A stretch of DNA of 64,000 bases from Datura wrightii (lineage: Eukaryota; Streptophyta; Magnoliopsida; Solanales; Solanaceae): contig JASDFA010000010.1 in NCBI GenBank assembly GCA_035772735.1, positions 179,019,501-179,083,500 of the forward strand, read 5' to 3'. The notes below the pieces were generated by a model. The model did not search any database. It was not told the origin of the DNA and worked only from the letters and a program-made list of their open reading frames with translations. This document shows, piece after piece, positions 13,016-25,563 of the stretch. Both the position numbers and the translations under genes were made by a program. Each line of letters begins with the position of its first letter. The stretch's first letter is position 1.

Positions 13016-13052
13016 CATGCATAGGGCAATAGAAAGACAAGGCAACACGTGT
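13016..13052 (-). promoter_or_regulatory. RY element plus ABRE/G-box-like palindrome upstream of the MFT-like gene
   Basis: CATGCAT (an RY motif, the binding site of B3 factors such as ABI3/FUS3) lies at 13016-13022. ACACGTGT, an ABRE/G-box-like core bound by bZIP factors such as ABI5, lies at 13045-13052. They are 130-166 bases upstream of the ATG. A second CATGCAT is at 13185-13191. Arabidopsis MFT is reported to be controlled by ABI3 and ABI5, so the pair is plausible as real regulation; the match itself is only motif-level. Confidence 0.5.
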
Positions 13053-13340
13053 CGAGTGATGAAACAAAAATCCATATGAATTTCTTATAACGTATCGACA
13101 CGCGTTGTTACTAGGAAGAAAACATGTCATCCGTTACAGAAGTAAAAAAGAAAGTGATATTTAATGGAGTCCCTCCATGTTTTACATGCATCTATGCTGG
13201 CTTTCTTCTAACTCTGTTGGCTTCTTTCTGTCTTTGCTTTTGTTGCTTATATACCCAAAGTTCGCAAGGATTCCCTCACTAAAGTGAGCGTTATAGCATT
13301 CCCATTCAACTCCTTTCACAAATTAACCTTAAAATATATA

Positions 13341-13552
13341 TTCCTCCATCTATTTTATTTATCATGTTTTTTCTTTTAAAAAAAATATTAGCTTCACTAA
13401 ACTATTCTTATATTTTCTTTAATTTCAATTTAATTGGACTTTCTTTTTGACCACAATAATTATCCTATACTTTTATTAAATAAAAATAACATCTTAAAAT
13501 ACTTATTATTTTTAATAAGCATGACAATTTAAATAAATCGGATCAGTGGGAG
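13341..13552. mobile_element. Stowaway-like MITE upstream of the MFT-like gene
   Basis: The left end TTCCTCCATCTATTTTATTT pairs with the right end in reverse complement CTCCCACTGATCCGATTTAT, and both arms include a TCATG block further in. TA dinucleotides flank it (13339-13340 and 13553-13554). The element is 212 bp and non-coding. Confidence 0.55.
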
Positions 13553-13926
13553 TACTTTGATTCTGTTTTTCACTCAATTCGTCCATATATATAGTTAGAT
13601 TTTAACGGGATTATAATTCGAGTGCTAGTTCATTTCTCATTCTATAATAACTATCCCATTGTCTCAAAATAGCAGTAATGTATTTAATTAATTTAATTTA
13701 AGAAATAAATTGTATCAAATTAATTAGGAAAATAATGTTTTCAAAAAAAAAATAATAATACGTCTATTAGGAAAATAATATTTTTGACCTAAAAATAATA
13801 GTAGGAGTTTTTTTAGATCAAACTATTAACAACAGAGATATTTTTAGACCAAAATATGAAGGATAGAAATATTTTTAAGAGTCAAACACTAAATGAGTAA
13901 TAAAATAATATCTAATTTTCAAATAG

Positions 13927-14166
13927 GACTCTTGATTTAATATTTTACCAAAAAGGACAACCCGTCCATAATGGAACGAACTGTCTATTATTATTTATAA
14001 ACGGCCGTTACTAAAAATTGAAAAATAAAAAATTATTTTAATGAACCTTAATTGGCTTTTCACGAGGTCCACTAATTTTTTTAAAAATAAAAGTTTCACT
14101 AATGGCCGTTTATAAATAATAGAGCTCATTTCATTATGGATGGTGAAATATTAAACCAAGTATCTT
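13927..14166. mobile_element. Long inverted-repeat (foldback or MITE) element
   Basis: Two arms of about 100 bases face each other. GACTCTTGATTTAATATTTT and GTCCATAATGGAACGA on the left pair with the reverse complement of the right-hand stretch around 14100-14166. The inner arms contain ATTTATAAACGGCCGTTA and TAATGGCCGTTTATAAAT. An RNA copy would form a long hairpin. Termini and target duplication are unclear, so the superfamily is not assigned. Confidence 0.6.
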
Positions 14167-14726
14167 ATGTGAAATTTTGATTATTATTTTATTGTCCATT
14201 TGATATCGAATTTTTTAAGATTAAATTACTAATGAAAGATTATTTTTATCCAATTTATATAATTTAAGAATATTTTATACTCTTTTTTTTTAAAAAGTAT
14301 TATAAGTTCTAATTTTTTCTATATTAATAAAATAAAATAAAATAAAATATTTAGTAAAATAACAGTAAAGTTCATATAAAATGACAGTCGAAAAAGGAAA
14401 CAAAATAACTATTTTAGAATGAGGAAAGTATGTATATAAAAAAACGAGTCCAAGTAATATGCATCTTCGCTCATCAGTGTATAATTAAGAAATGGATTTC
14501 TCACGCAAATATCACTTTTATAAAGTTATAATTTTTTTAATAAAATTATATAAATATAAACTATTTAGAATTTTAGTTTTTTAATTACATTTTATATAAT
14601 TTTTATTTTTTAAAAATATTTATTCTAATTTAATATTAAAAAATAGATTATATATTTAATATAATAATTTAAATATACAAAATAATATAAAATACTCTTT
14701 TTTCTATTTATTTTTTTTACAGAAAT
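14167..14726. other. AT-rich intergenic DNA
   Basis: No gene or recognisable element. Composition is strongly AT-rich. Confidence 0.4.
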
Positions 14727-14925
14727 TTTAAAAATCCTCCAAAAATCCTTCTATCTTCTCAATATTTATTTTTTCAAAAATTCCTATAATTCTCTCTCTT
14801 ATCCATTTTTTGTTTTCCTAAAAATTTCTCTATCTTCTGCATTTTTGTTTTTTCTAAAAATTTAAAATTCCTCTTTCTTCTCCATTTTTATTTGATTTCC
14901 CAAAAATCTTTTTCTTCTATTTTTT
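14727..14925. repeat. Degenerate tandem repeat, about 38-46 bp unit
   Basis: A unit of the form AAAAATTCCTxxxTCTTCTCCATTTTTxTTTT repeats four to five times with substitutions and small indels. Pyrimidine-rich on the plus strand. Non-coding. Confidence 0.5.
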
Positions 14926-15029
14926 TATAAATTAGTTGTGATTTATTAAAAAATTATTTTTATTTTATCGAAATATTTTAAGATACTTGAATAAAATGTG
15001 AATTCCTCCAAAGGTATTTACGTATTAAT

Positions 15030-15410
15030 AAAAATTGTGCATAATTTAAAAAATAGATGCACATATATGCTTCAATTATATAATATAATATATAGTATAT
15101 GGTGTCTAATGTATATTATATTCATAATCTTTATACGTGAAAGACTAAAGTAAAAAAAATATATTATGATTTAAGAATATGTGAATAAAATGAACATTTT
15201 TTTTAAAAAAATATAATAAATACACATTTAATTAGTATATGTATTGTGTTGAATTTTTAGTATAAAAATTATGCATAATATAAAAAATAGATGCACATAT
15301 ATGCTTCAATTATATAATATAATATATTGATATACATATGCATAATATAATATATGGTGTCCAATATATATTATATTCATAATCTTTATATGTGAAAGAC
15401 TAAAGGAAAA
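15030..15410. repeat. Tandem duplication, about 234 bp period
   Basis: AAATAGATGCACATATATGC occurs at 15051 and again at 15285, followed in both copies by the same AT-rich body and by GTGAAAGACTAAAG. The second copy carries a short extra block around 15330-15350. The copies are diverged but clearly homologous. Confidence 0.75.
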
Positions 15411-15903
15411 TAAAATTTTATAAATGATGAATATGAGGTATAATATTAAAAAAAAGTTATAAAAATAATATTATAATTAATATTTGCATATTTAGGATAT
15501 ATATGGTGTTAAATACTATAACACATATTAACTTTTTAACATATTTAATCTACTTAAATTATGGAAGAAATTAATATTTATGTCTTTTATAAAAAATTAT
15601 CATATCTATATTTTTTATCTATTTAAACATATATAATGTATATTATGTAATTAAGAAAATAATTATAACTTTTGTAGTTATAATTTTGAAAAATTATATT
15701 TACGTAACCTCCTCTTAGAAATGTAACACCAAGTCAGCTTACTGGTTACAGCTTACAAGTACAAAAAATAATTATTTAAAAGCTTTTAGGTGACCACGAT
15801 ACTCTAAAGAATTTCTATAGAGTGATCGATGCATATAACTTAAACGGTAAAAAACTAATTAGCTTAACGTAATTATGCAACGAAGACTTAACTTATATAT
15901 GCT
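15411..15903. other. AT-rich intergenic DNA
   Basis: No gene seen. Strongly AT-rich with short runs of A and T only. Confidence 0.4.
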
Positions 15904-16012
15904 AATTGCAGTATCACATTAAGTTAAATTAATGTAACGGGAGTTATTAATTAGAATTATAATTGCAGTATCACATTAAGTTAAATTAATGTAACGGGAG
16001 TTATTAATTAGA
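15904..16012. repeat. Recent 57-bp tandem duplication
   Basis: A 52-base block starting AATTGCAGTATCACATTAAG is present at 15904 and again, with no difference that I can see, at 15961. The intervening bases are TTATA. Identity of the copies suggests a recent slippage or repair event. Confidence 0.85.
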
Positions 16013-16416
16013 AAATGGTAAGTAACTGTTATAATCAGTCAATTAAACATTGAAAAAAGAAAAAAACTTTTAATAGTTTGAGACTACCAAAACAGTCCAG
16101 TTTCTACTCTTAAGAAATAACCAATTTGAGACTACATTTTATCTTTAATTGCTTAAAATTATAAATTTTCTGTGCTAAAATAGATTCTTCAACTATTACT
16201 TCCTAGTCCACTGTTTAAGGGCATGTTGCAGATTTAGTTAAAATTGAAACAGAACTTCAAAGCTTCATTCATTTACTGAACAGTCATTACACAACCACAA
16301 AAATTACAATTTCACTAACCTGAATGAACGAATACAGAGGACCGAATTTGCCCTACCTGGCATTTGAACAAGAACTTATACATTTTTTAGTACAAGGATC
16401 AAGTGCTGGAGATTAA

Positions 16417-18675
16417 CTAATATTTGAAGAGCAATGCCACAAAGTTTATGTACACTGAAACAAAAGGTAGGATATACGGATAAAGTGATGCTTGAATGGA
16501 AACTGCAGAAGATTCATCATTGATCTCCGAGGAGTCTACTGCAAGTGGCATGCCATCACTGTTAAGCGTGCAAGACTGAGGATATGAACTGCCTTCGGTT
16601 AACATTAGAGCCCTCAAAACAGAAGAAACTGTATGAATATAACCCGATCTATTTTTGTTGAGAAGCCACGTTAGACCCATCAATTGACAATCCCTGCTGC
16701 GCATTTTCTTAGTCCTCTCCTCTGACCTGCTCTTGTTTTCGACTCTGCCCTCACTAAGCTGCAATGTGGCACAATGCATTAGAGAATCAAAGATATCTTC
16801 TGTTCATAAATCTAAAACTAGTTAGTAGTTTATACCGCATGCTTAGTCATAGGCAAAACCTTTCACATGATTCCCAAATTCAAAATTCTAACAGATCAAT
16901 GCTTGCTTGTAAAATGCAAACGCAAATGTTATATTTGTATGAGCTCGCTCCACTGCGCCAAAATATACATTATCATCATCCCAAGGCTAAAGAATTCTAC
17001 AATAATCAATGATAGAAGTAATTTGAGATAAACCATCTCAAAATACAGGAAATATAGCAGACAATGGACACCCTAATGAGAGGTGATGTCATGAGATTTG
17101 AATGATAGAAGTAATTTGAGGACACAAGTAGACCACCGTAAAACAACCAATATGGAGAAGTTGCCATTTACACAACCATTGGACATACCCTTGTTTAGTT
17201 TTCCTGCTGTATGAGATCAATGCCTTATTTCACTCTAGCTGAATATGACTTACCCTAGACAAACTGGTGGATTATTTCCGTACTGATATGCATGCTACTG
17301 ATCCTTAGCTCTCAAATATTGTGGTTGCCTATGCCAAGGCTAGAGTAGACACTTCAATGGATGAGTGATATCAATTCAACAGTTGTATCAGTACTGAATA
17401 AAACAAGATTTCCAGTAGCTTGTCTTCTTGAGACGAGTGCCGCTGTGTTAAAGACAGTCTATTTACAGACAAAATTTTCAATTATATGCAGGTCTGAAAA
17501 AAGACTAATTGGCAACAGGAGAAGATGACACAATATAGACATAACCTAAAGAATTTGATTTCTTCTGTACCCATTTGTTACAGAACAATATTCACCGAAT
17601 TCTGAAAACTTAGGTGCCATTTCTGTTACGCAGCTGCCAAGAATTACTCCAAAATTACAGAGACGAGCATACGGAGAGGTTGTTTGAACAAAAAAGAGAT
17701 GTTCTTTGAACAAACTTTTGGTCATAGTTTACTGGTGCGATGTGTTATCTTCATCAAAATTACTGGATATTGGAAGCGATGTGGTATCCCTAGCTCCTAT
17801 TTTGATAATTCTTTAATGGAGTATACGAAACCAAACCCCACACCATTTCCCCTAAATGTAAACTTAATTTAGAAAAGCAAACGCAGATAACTTTCCCAAT
17901 CTTTCACACCCCATATCAATCTCCCTACATTTTCACTCTATATTTCAGAATTCAGACCCACAAAATGCTTTATATGAATAATCACGTTAAGACTGTCATT
18001 GGGAAAAATAAGGGGTTAACGTACCAGATAAAGACTGTTCAAGCACTTGGAGCAACCAGCAAGACCATTATACCCAGTATTGCTCAAACAATCTCTTTCC
18101 AATTTCTTCACGCTCTTATCACCTACCAATTTCCCTTGCGAGTCCACAGAGAATGCTTCTGGGCAGCTGAGTGGATGAAGCCTAATTCCACAGTAACAAT
18201 AAACTACATCACAAGTATCATTTGGCTTCACCAATTCAATGCCTCTGTTTCCCAACGCCTTTTCAAGAGAGTCCACACACGTCTCCGAATCGTCGGGGAG
18301 CACCGGCATATCAACTGAAGTCGACTGTGGGAGTTTCGTAACGGCTCTGTGAAGTGCCGTCCTAGAGTAAGCCGAGTAGAGCCAGGCGGCTAAAACGGGG
18401 CAACAACGGGTCTGGTGTGCTTGACCCGAATAACTGTGGGACCCACAAGCTGATTTAACGCCGTGGTAAAGGTCTTCCGGTAGATCCAAAGGGCAACCGG
18501 CGACGTTCGACTGCTCCGGGAAAGCAGGAATTGTGGCCGGCGGTGCAGCGGAAGGCAAGAATGTTTGCGAATGGACCTCAGCCGGGTCGGGTTCTGGTAA
18601 AACCGGAATGGCGCGTAATTCGGGTGGATAGCCCAAGAAAAGTAAAGTAAAGAAGAAGAAAACGTGGAAAGACAT
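16417..18675 (-). CDS. GPI-anchored SPARK-type cell-surface protein (At4g28100-like), 2 exons
   Basis: Uncharacterised plant extracellular protein. Exons on the minus strand: 18675-18025 and 16758-16417, joined by a 1,266-bp GT-AG intron; 330 aa. The start MSFHVFFFFTLLFLGYPPEL gives a signal peptide. A further in-frame ATG far upstream (18846) is less likely because it would bury that signal. A Pro/Ala-rich stretch precedes a Cys-rich region (CPLDLPEDLYHGVKSACGSH, HQTRCCPVLAAWLYSAYSRT, CDVVYCYCGIRLHPLSCPEA) typical of the SPARK-like extracellular module. Exon 2 has CQLMGLTWLLNKNRSGYIHT. The C terminus (SIQASLYPYILPFVSVYINF and on to VALLFKY) is a hydrophobic tail suited to GPI attachment. Molecular function is unknown; no kinase domain follows, unlike SPARK receptor kinases. 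Confidence 0.85.
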
Positions 18676-19744
18676 TGCTTTGAGAATGAGGGAAATGAGA
18701 AGTTCAGTGCTTTTGGTATAGCAAAAATAAAAATAGGAAGAGAGGGGAAAACAATGGAAGTTTGGTGGCTTTATTGAGAGGCCATTGATTATGGATTTGG
18801 TTATTTTGCTTTTTGCTTTTACCGTGGTGGTGAGTTGGAAGTGCAATTTATGAGTTGAATTCTAATAATATCAAGCGTTATTAATGAAGTTTAAATTTAA
18901 TTAATAAATATTATATCTATATATACATATATAAAATAATAATTAAAATTAAAATTATTAAAGTTATCGAACTATGTAATACATTGACTACTCTAACAAA
19001 GGTGGTGTGAAAGAAAAACCAGAAATAGTGGGAGCTAAGGAGGAGGTTTTGGGCTATAAAGGCAATGGTTTGGGATATGGGGGTTGGATAAAGTTATGTT
19101 TGATAATACTTTCTTGAAGCTTAGATCTCTAGAATAATGATGTACAGTGTAACTTATAAAAAGCAAAAAAAGATAGGAGAGTTATATATCAAGTATATAT
19201 ATTTGTTCTAGATTTGTCATGATTTACAAATAATTCTTGGACATTGCCAAGAATCATAGCATGTTGCCTGTCTTGAATATAATGCAGATACAGTTGCTTA
19301 CTTGCGTACGTACCAGCATTCCATTATATATAATATCTCTTGTTCAAAGATAATGAGAAAGAAATTAATATAGAACTAATCTGAAGATTGAATTTGAAAT
19401 TTAAAATTTATAAATTTTTATAATAATTTTAAATTAATATGTAATTATATTTTTAGTGAATTTTTTAGTGTGTAGTTATATTAACATCTAATACTCTGTT
19501 GTTTTCATACTTAATTACAGTTAAGTTGATTTCATCTTAAGTTTTTGTAGCATTTTAACTTTTAAGTAACGCTTACTGAGTTGCTGTATTAAGTGATTAT
19601 AAGGAATTTCATCACTTAATGCATTTAATTATAAGTATTAATTGGGTTATCGAAAAGCAGTTACTTTTTTTTTTCTTTATTCACTTTTATTTATTCATTA
19701 TATTAAAAATACATTCATCTTTATTTATTGCTTATAAAAGATAT

Positions 19745-19745
<1 letters not shown>
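18676..19745. other. Upstream region of the GPI-anchored protein gene
   Basis: Leader and promoter of the neighbouring minus-strand gene, then AT-rich DNA. No other gene supported. Confidence 0.4.

Positions 19746-19801
<56 letters not shown>
19746..19801. repeat. (TAA)n microsatellite
   Basis: About 18 uninterrupted AAT/TAA triplets. A poly-Asn open frame running through it (19619-19822) is an artefact of the repeat. Confidence 0.95.
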
Positions 19802-22494
19802 TTATATTCGTACATGAACTAGTACAACATATGTTAATTAACTAGTTAGGACTTTTTGTTTTATTTCGGAGAGAATAATATTTACTCGAAAAGCATTAGT
19901 AGTGGTGGGTTGATCTGATAATTAATTATCAGATTTTGACCCAAGGTAATCATGATTACGAGGAGTACTACTGTCAAATTCTTATGCAGACAGGAGAACA
20001 AACTTGTGATTCTATATAATGATGGAAAACAGTATCAACCTTTTATTTTATTTTATATTATATTGCAAATAACGTATTTTAATATTAGATAAAATTAGGC
20101 ATGATAAATTTTTATAATTATTGCAGTATTCACAATTTAATTTTGAAACAAATGGAGGCATTGTTCTCTTTTCAACTATTAATATTTCAGTATACTTTTT
20201 CATTTCTCACCAATATATTGCCTAAATTAACTTTGTGATAAATAAAATATCATCACATGAAACGAGATGAACGAACTATTACTTTTTCATTGGGTGTAAG
20301 TGGTAATTAGCTACTGCATTTTTCAAAGTTACCAACATATCTTTAGTTTAGACATTTATCTGCAGTTGTTCTATAAACAATTTAATTATATGTAAAAATA
20401 AAAAGTTTTAAGAAATAGATATTGAGGAAACGTGATCTCATGATCTATTACAATTGAAATGAAACACAATGATCATTTTAAATTTTTTATATATAAAAGT
20501 AAATATCTTTTATATGTAAAAATAAAATTTTTTTATATAAAAATCATAAAGTTAAAAAGAATTATAAAGGTTAAAAAATAATTTACCCCCGCTGAGGAAC
20601 TGTATTATAACTTGACAAGAAAAAAAAAACATCATATCTTGTTCTCGCATAAAAGCTAACTAAATACACCCCTGTTAAACAGCAATTTATCATCAATCAT
20701 CATCATTCTCTTTTGGAGTTAATCACATTTTACCCTTCTTGTGGTCTTAATTGCTTGTGATTACTAATCATGTTTTTAATCATACGTTGAATTTGTTAAG
20801 CCAATTTTAGGACTCAAATTTTCCAATTAAGGAAGTGATCATTAATCTCCTCTAGAGATCGGAGATGAGTTTTATGATGTATTGCAAATATTCTTTTAAT
20901 TATATGACTCTTTTTCATAATAATAGAATATACGAAATTTTTACTGTGTTGTTATCCTATTTGAATTATAAACTGATCATATGAGATTAAATATTTCAGA
21001 TTTTAAAAAAAAAATGAAAAGAGAATGAGTTGGAGGGGGAAACAGCTCACATGGTCCTTTCTCGTGAGGAATGCAGGCAGCTCTTTTGTCATCATCAGCA
21101 ACTCCACATTCCTGCAATTTTAATCACTTGTCTTTTTCAATACTAATTCTTCTTTTGTCTCTTTTCATCCTCATGTATGACATTTGATATTTCTTGAATA
21201 TTAATAGTAATTTTATAAAATAATTATTATGAATAATTAAAACAACACTAATTATAAATAATTATATAAAAAATTATCTCATGAAATAAATATCTAATAT
21301 ACAAAAGTAGTGATAGAATGAGAATTTAGTAGAACTGAGTGAATGGTACGTGGCGTAGTAGAGTCAACAAGAGGTACGTAAGTAGATATAACAAATTTAA
21401 AAAATATATAAAAAAGTAAAACAATTCAAAGTTTAATATATAAAAAGAAAAAATTAATTGAGTATATATAAGGTAAGTTTTCGCTATTTTACTTTCGCCC
21501 CTGCACAGAAAGCAGATAGAGGATTCTAACGCCAGATTCATTTGAATATGATGTTTTTGACGTAATTTATATGCAAAAATATATTAAAATTGTAATAAAT
21601 AGTAAATATGTATAGCTATAATTTTAAAATATAATAAAAGATTGAACCTATACAAATTTAATTTCAAATTCGCATCTAAATACATGTTTTCACTTGCACT
21701 TTTTCACTAAATTATAGTCAATTAATATATTTTTTTTTTAAATTTAAGATTTTAATTATGATAAAATTTATATGATTTGCGTAAATAACACTGGCCACGG
21801 ATAAAAGGAAAAAAGAAAATTGCTAGCTGCATCGCATATATAATGAGTTAAAAGTTTTTCACGAAGAATAACAGTAACTCTTTGGCATTGATTTGGGAAA
21901 TATATATGAGCTGTAAATGCCTCAACTAATGTTAGCAGACAAGAAAAAAAGAAAAGGTCAAAGACAGATCCTTGATAAAAAATAATAAATAATTATTTTC
22001 AAAAATCACAATAAATTTGAAATTAAAAGAATATATTTGTAATCTGAAATTTATTAATTTTGATATAAATAGGGTCCCATAAATTGTATGTATGGAAAAT
22101 TGTTATCAAAACAGGACAAGCAATCAATGGGAAAATGCTGTACAAGAATTAATATAAAATATAATGAAGAGCTCATGCTTGGTCACGGGATATCATACTT
22201 ATCGTACAATATATATTATGTAATAAAATAAGATAAAAAACAAAACACCATGTATATTCGAACTCCCTTATTTTTTTTGGGGGGGGAGGGCGGAGAGAGA
22301 GGGGGGCTTTGTGAATGATTTACCGATAATATAAAATTTTAGTTTAGCATATTAAGATGAAAGTAGTAATAATAAATTTAAAAAAAATTACTTTTTATAT
22401 TTATTTAATCTTTAAATTATTAAATATAATAATATTTTTTATTTATAAAATATAATATATATTATCAAATATAACATATTTAAGAAAAATTATT
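19802..22494. other. Gene-poor AT-rich DNA
   Basis: No gene supported over 2.7 kb. A G-run (22279-22305) is the only local departure from AT-richness. Small open frames such as 21326-21541 lack motifs. Confidence 0.4.
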
Positions 22495-23070
22495 TTTTTG
22501 TTCTTCCTTCTCCTTCTTTTTTTCTTCTTTCATCTTTATTTCTTCTTCTTTATTTTTTTAAATTATTAATTTTTTTTATAAATTAAAATCTCGAATTTCA
22601 TCGTTGATAATTTTTTTTTTTTCTTCTTCTTCTCCTTCTTCTTTATTTCTTCTTTCTTCTTTATTTCTTCAATTTATTAAAAAAATTGTAAATTAAAATC
22701 TCAAATTCCACAATTAATAAATTTATAAAGTTTTAAAGTTTGAAATTTGATTTTTGAAAAAATTAAAATAATTTCGTATTGGGTGTGGTTTCAAAATTTT
22801 GAGAACATCTTAGGGAGTTCATATCTTAAATTTAGGATGATTTGGTATATATTTGATGTGATTTTGAATAAATTTAATATTCAATCTCGAATTTCACCAT
22901 GAGTGATGCTGAAAGTTTCAAAGTTGAAACTTGAATTTGAAAAAAATTAAAATAATTTCGAAATTAGTGTGGTTTCAAAAATTAGCGAACACCTTGAGAG
23001 CTTATATCTCAAATTTAAGATGATTTAATCTAGATTTGATGTGGTTTTGAACAAAATTGAATGAATTTAA
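22495..23070. repeat. Degenerate tandem repeat with CT-rich blocks
   Basis: CT-rich runs at about 22500-22555 and 22615-22672 are each followed by a homologous stretch around ATAAATTAAAATCTC. A second homologous pair starts at 22761 and 22945 (period 184), with AATTAAAATAATTTCG, GTGTGGTTTCAAAA and GATTTGATGTGG-like blocks in both. This looks like an internally duplicated, decayed transposon piece or satellite-like segment. Confidence 0.6.
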
Positions 23071-25411
23071 GTTTATGTTGTTGTGGTAGTATTAAATTTG
23101 TATTAAAGTTAAATATAATGTTTGTTGTAGATGTATTAAATTTTCAAAAATGTAATATGAACTTTTATATAAATTTTATATTATTAGATACACATTTTAT
23201 ATCGAATTTGAGCGAATATTCTAAGTTTTGAGCGAGATATACATATTTTATAGTGATTTTATACAACTTTCATATACAAAATTTTGAACAATATATACAC
23301 ATTTTATATTGTTTTTAGGCACGAAATTTGAGCAAAAATTTGAGCTATTTTTTTTCTAAAAAAAGCTGATATTATATTTTGTAAATTGAAAATTTTAAAT
23401 ATATTTTATAATATTAAATACTATTTATATATGTATATGAAATTTGCTCTAATAATTAACTAACTAATCGAATAATGGCAACTGTGATTAGTGTAAAAAG
23501 ACCTCAAAAGGTATGAATTGATCATTGTGTTTAAAAGCTGTTTTGAACTTTATAGTATTTTATAAAGGAACTAGATTCGTTTGATTAACCAAATTTGTTT
23601 TCTTGTATTGTCTTTTAACTTTATTCTCTAATCTTGCTCTTTTCTTATTTTATTTTTATTATTATTGCATTCACCATTAAGAATCATTGTAATATATTTA
23701 TTAACACGGATATACATTAAATAAATTAAGATCAAGGCTCTAAACACACTCAAATCATTGCTTATGACTATCTACACCATACTTTGACCCTCTTAAAACT
23801 TATAAACTAAATTAAACTTATAAACCATACACGAGGCCCCTAAAATTGTCAAAAATATATCATTTATAACACTTTATTAAACTATTCAATCTATCGGAAT
23901 TATATCTTAAATTTTTTTCCATTATATCATAATTGTTTTCATTATATTATTAGAAAATTCATTATTCTAATAAATTATGCGAAAGAAAAATATTTGAACT
24001 TATTTGAGAGATTTATAAGGAGCGTAGGATTGAGAGAACCTATTTGAAAATTTATAAGCATTGTACACTTCTTCTCTTTCATAGTGCAAAACACTCTTTG
24101 CTTATGTTTAGAAGATTAAGCTAGGCCAAATTTCGTTAAATCCTTGTGTTATTATTTTTCTCTATTTATTTTTGTGTGCTAGTTAACTCATAATCTTTTC
24201 ACAATAATTAATAAGCACACAACATATACCTTTATGTTTTTAAAAAATATAATTATTGGACATATATCTCACAACCTTATAAATAAATTAAAAATTATAC
24301 ATATTTTACTCGATATTGACATGACAGATTAAACTGATGAAAGAAAAAACACATCATCAAAAGAATGCGTAGCCAAATGCCATCAGTCTTATTTGTCATG
24401 TCAATAACGATTAAAATGCACACACTTATAATATGTTTATCATCTAGATACCACATTAATGCATTCATTCACTATTAAAAATAGTTAGTTTTCTCTTATG
24501 TCAATAAAAAATTTATATTATAAAATATAATTTTTTCCACTCATTTTTATTGAATCAGTTCACTGAGAGAAAGTTTCAGAATTTTTTCATGTGAAAACAC
24601 TATTATTTTTTCTTTTTCCGCCGATTATCAATGGTAATAGCCAATTAACATTTTTCAGTGTAAAATTTCAATAGGAAAATAGTGATTTTTTAATAGTAAA
24701 TCTACTCGTTATTACTTAGTTAATTAAGTTTTAGTTTATTATTTTCACAAAAATGAGCGAGAAAACTTGGTATCAAATGCTTGGTAATCCTTCATAGAGT
24801 TGATTAGTGATTACTTAACGATGATAATATATATAAGGATAACCAAGTAATATTGTTAATTTGTAAAAATATTGATAATGTACTTGTTGAAATATAGTGC
24901 GCATGGAGGAGCCTCACTGTACAAAGCTGCTAAAAAACAAAAAAGAAAGTAAATGGCAGAGCTTTTTCTGCAAAGTAGTCTCTTTTTGAAAGAAGAGTTA
25001 AAAGTATACATGGGCCATAATGTGGTCGACCCAATTAAATGTTTTCACGTAATTTCGTATGTAAGTTTAAATAACACTTATAAGCTATTGAGATTTGAGA
25101 CATTGTTTAAATCATGCCCCCAAGCGTGTCGTAATTAAGGAGCATAAATTCTTTGTCATTAATAGATGTAATTAATGTTCTTGTGTTTTATAAGATAGGA
25201 ACATACATAGGAGCTTTAAAACAAAAAAAAACAAAAAATTGATCTGTAACGGTCGAATGAAATATTTTAATTTGGTCTAAAAGAAAAAGGATAGTAAAAA
25301 TGCATGGTCTGTAAAATTAAGTACCGTAAGAGTGATCTTGTGGAGATTGTTACAAAAAGGAGATCTCTGCTGGGTGTTATTTTGCGAGTATACCTGCTAA
25401 ATTATAAAGTT
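23071..25411. other. Gene-poor AT-rich DNA
   Basis: No gene, structural RNA or clear transposon end recognised over 2.3 kb. Confidence 0.4.
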
Positions 25412-25563
25412 ATTGTTATGTGATTGGAAGTTCATTGGTTTAAGTTATGGAACTAGCCTCTTGCAGAAACGTAGGGTAAGACTGCGTACTAGACTCTTGT
25501 GATCAAACTTTTTCCCAGACCCTACGCATAGAAAGAGCTTAGTGCATCGAACTGCCATTTTTA
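25412..25563 (+). mobile_element. TS-type SINE (diverged)
   Basis: Order of blocks: GGTTTAAGTTATGGAA (B-box region), AGCCTCTTGCAGAAAC, GGGTAAGACTGCGTAC, CCCAGACCCTACGCATA, GAGCTTAGTGCATCGAACTG, then a T-rich end. This is the body of the TS family of tRNA-derived SINEs known from tobacco and other Solanaceae. The A-box part is poorly conserved and substitutions are frequent, so this is an old copy. Confidence 0.8.

Noticed and set aside
18676..18846. Upstream in-frame ATG (18846) as start of the GPI-anchored protein
   Set aside because: It would place 57 residues before the hydrophobic signal peptide beginning at MSFHVFFFF, which is unlikely for a secreted protein.
19619..19822. Poly-Asn open reading frame
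   Set aside because: It is a translation of the (TAA)n microsatellite at 19746-19801, with no conserved flanking protein.
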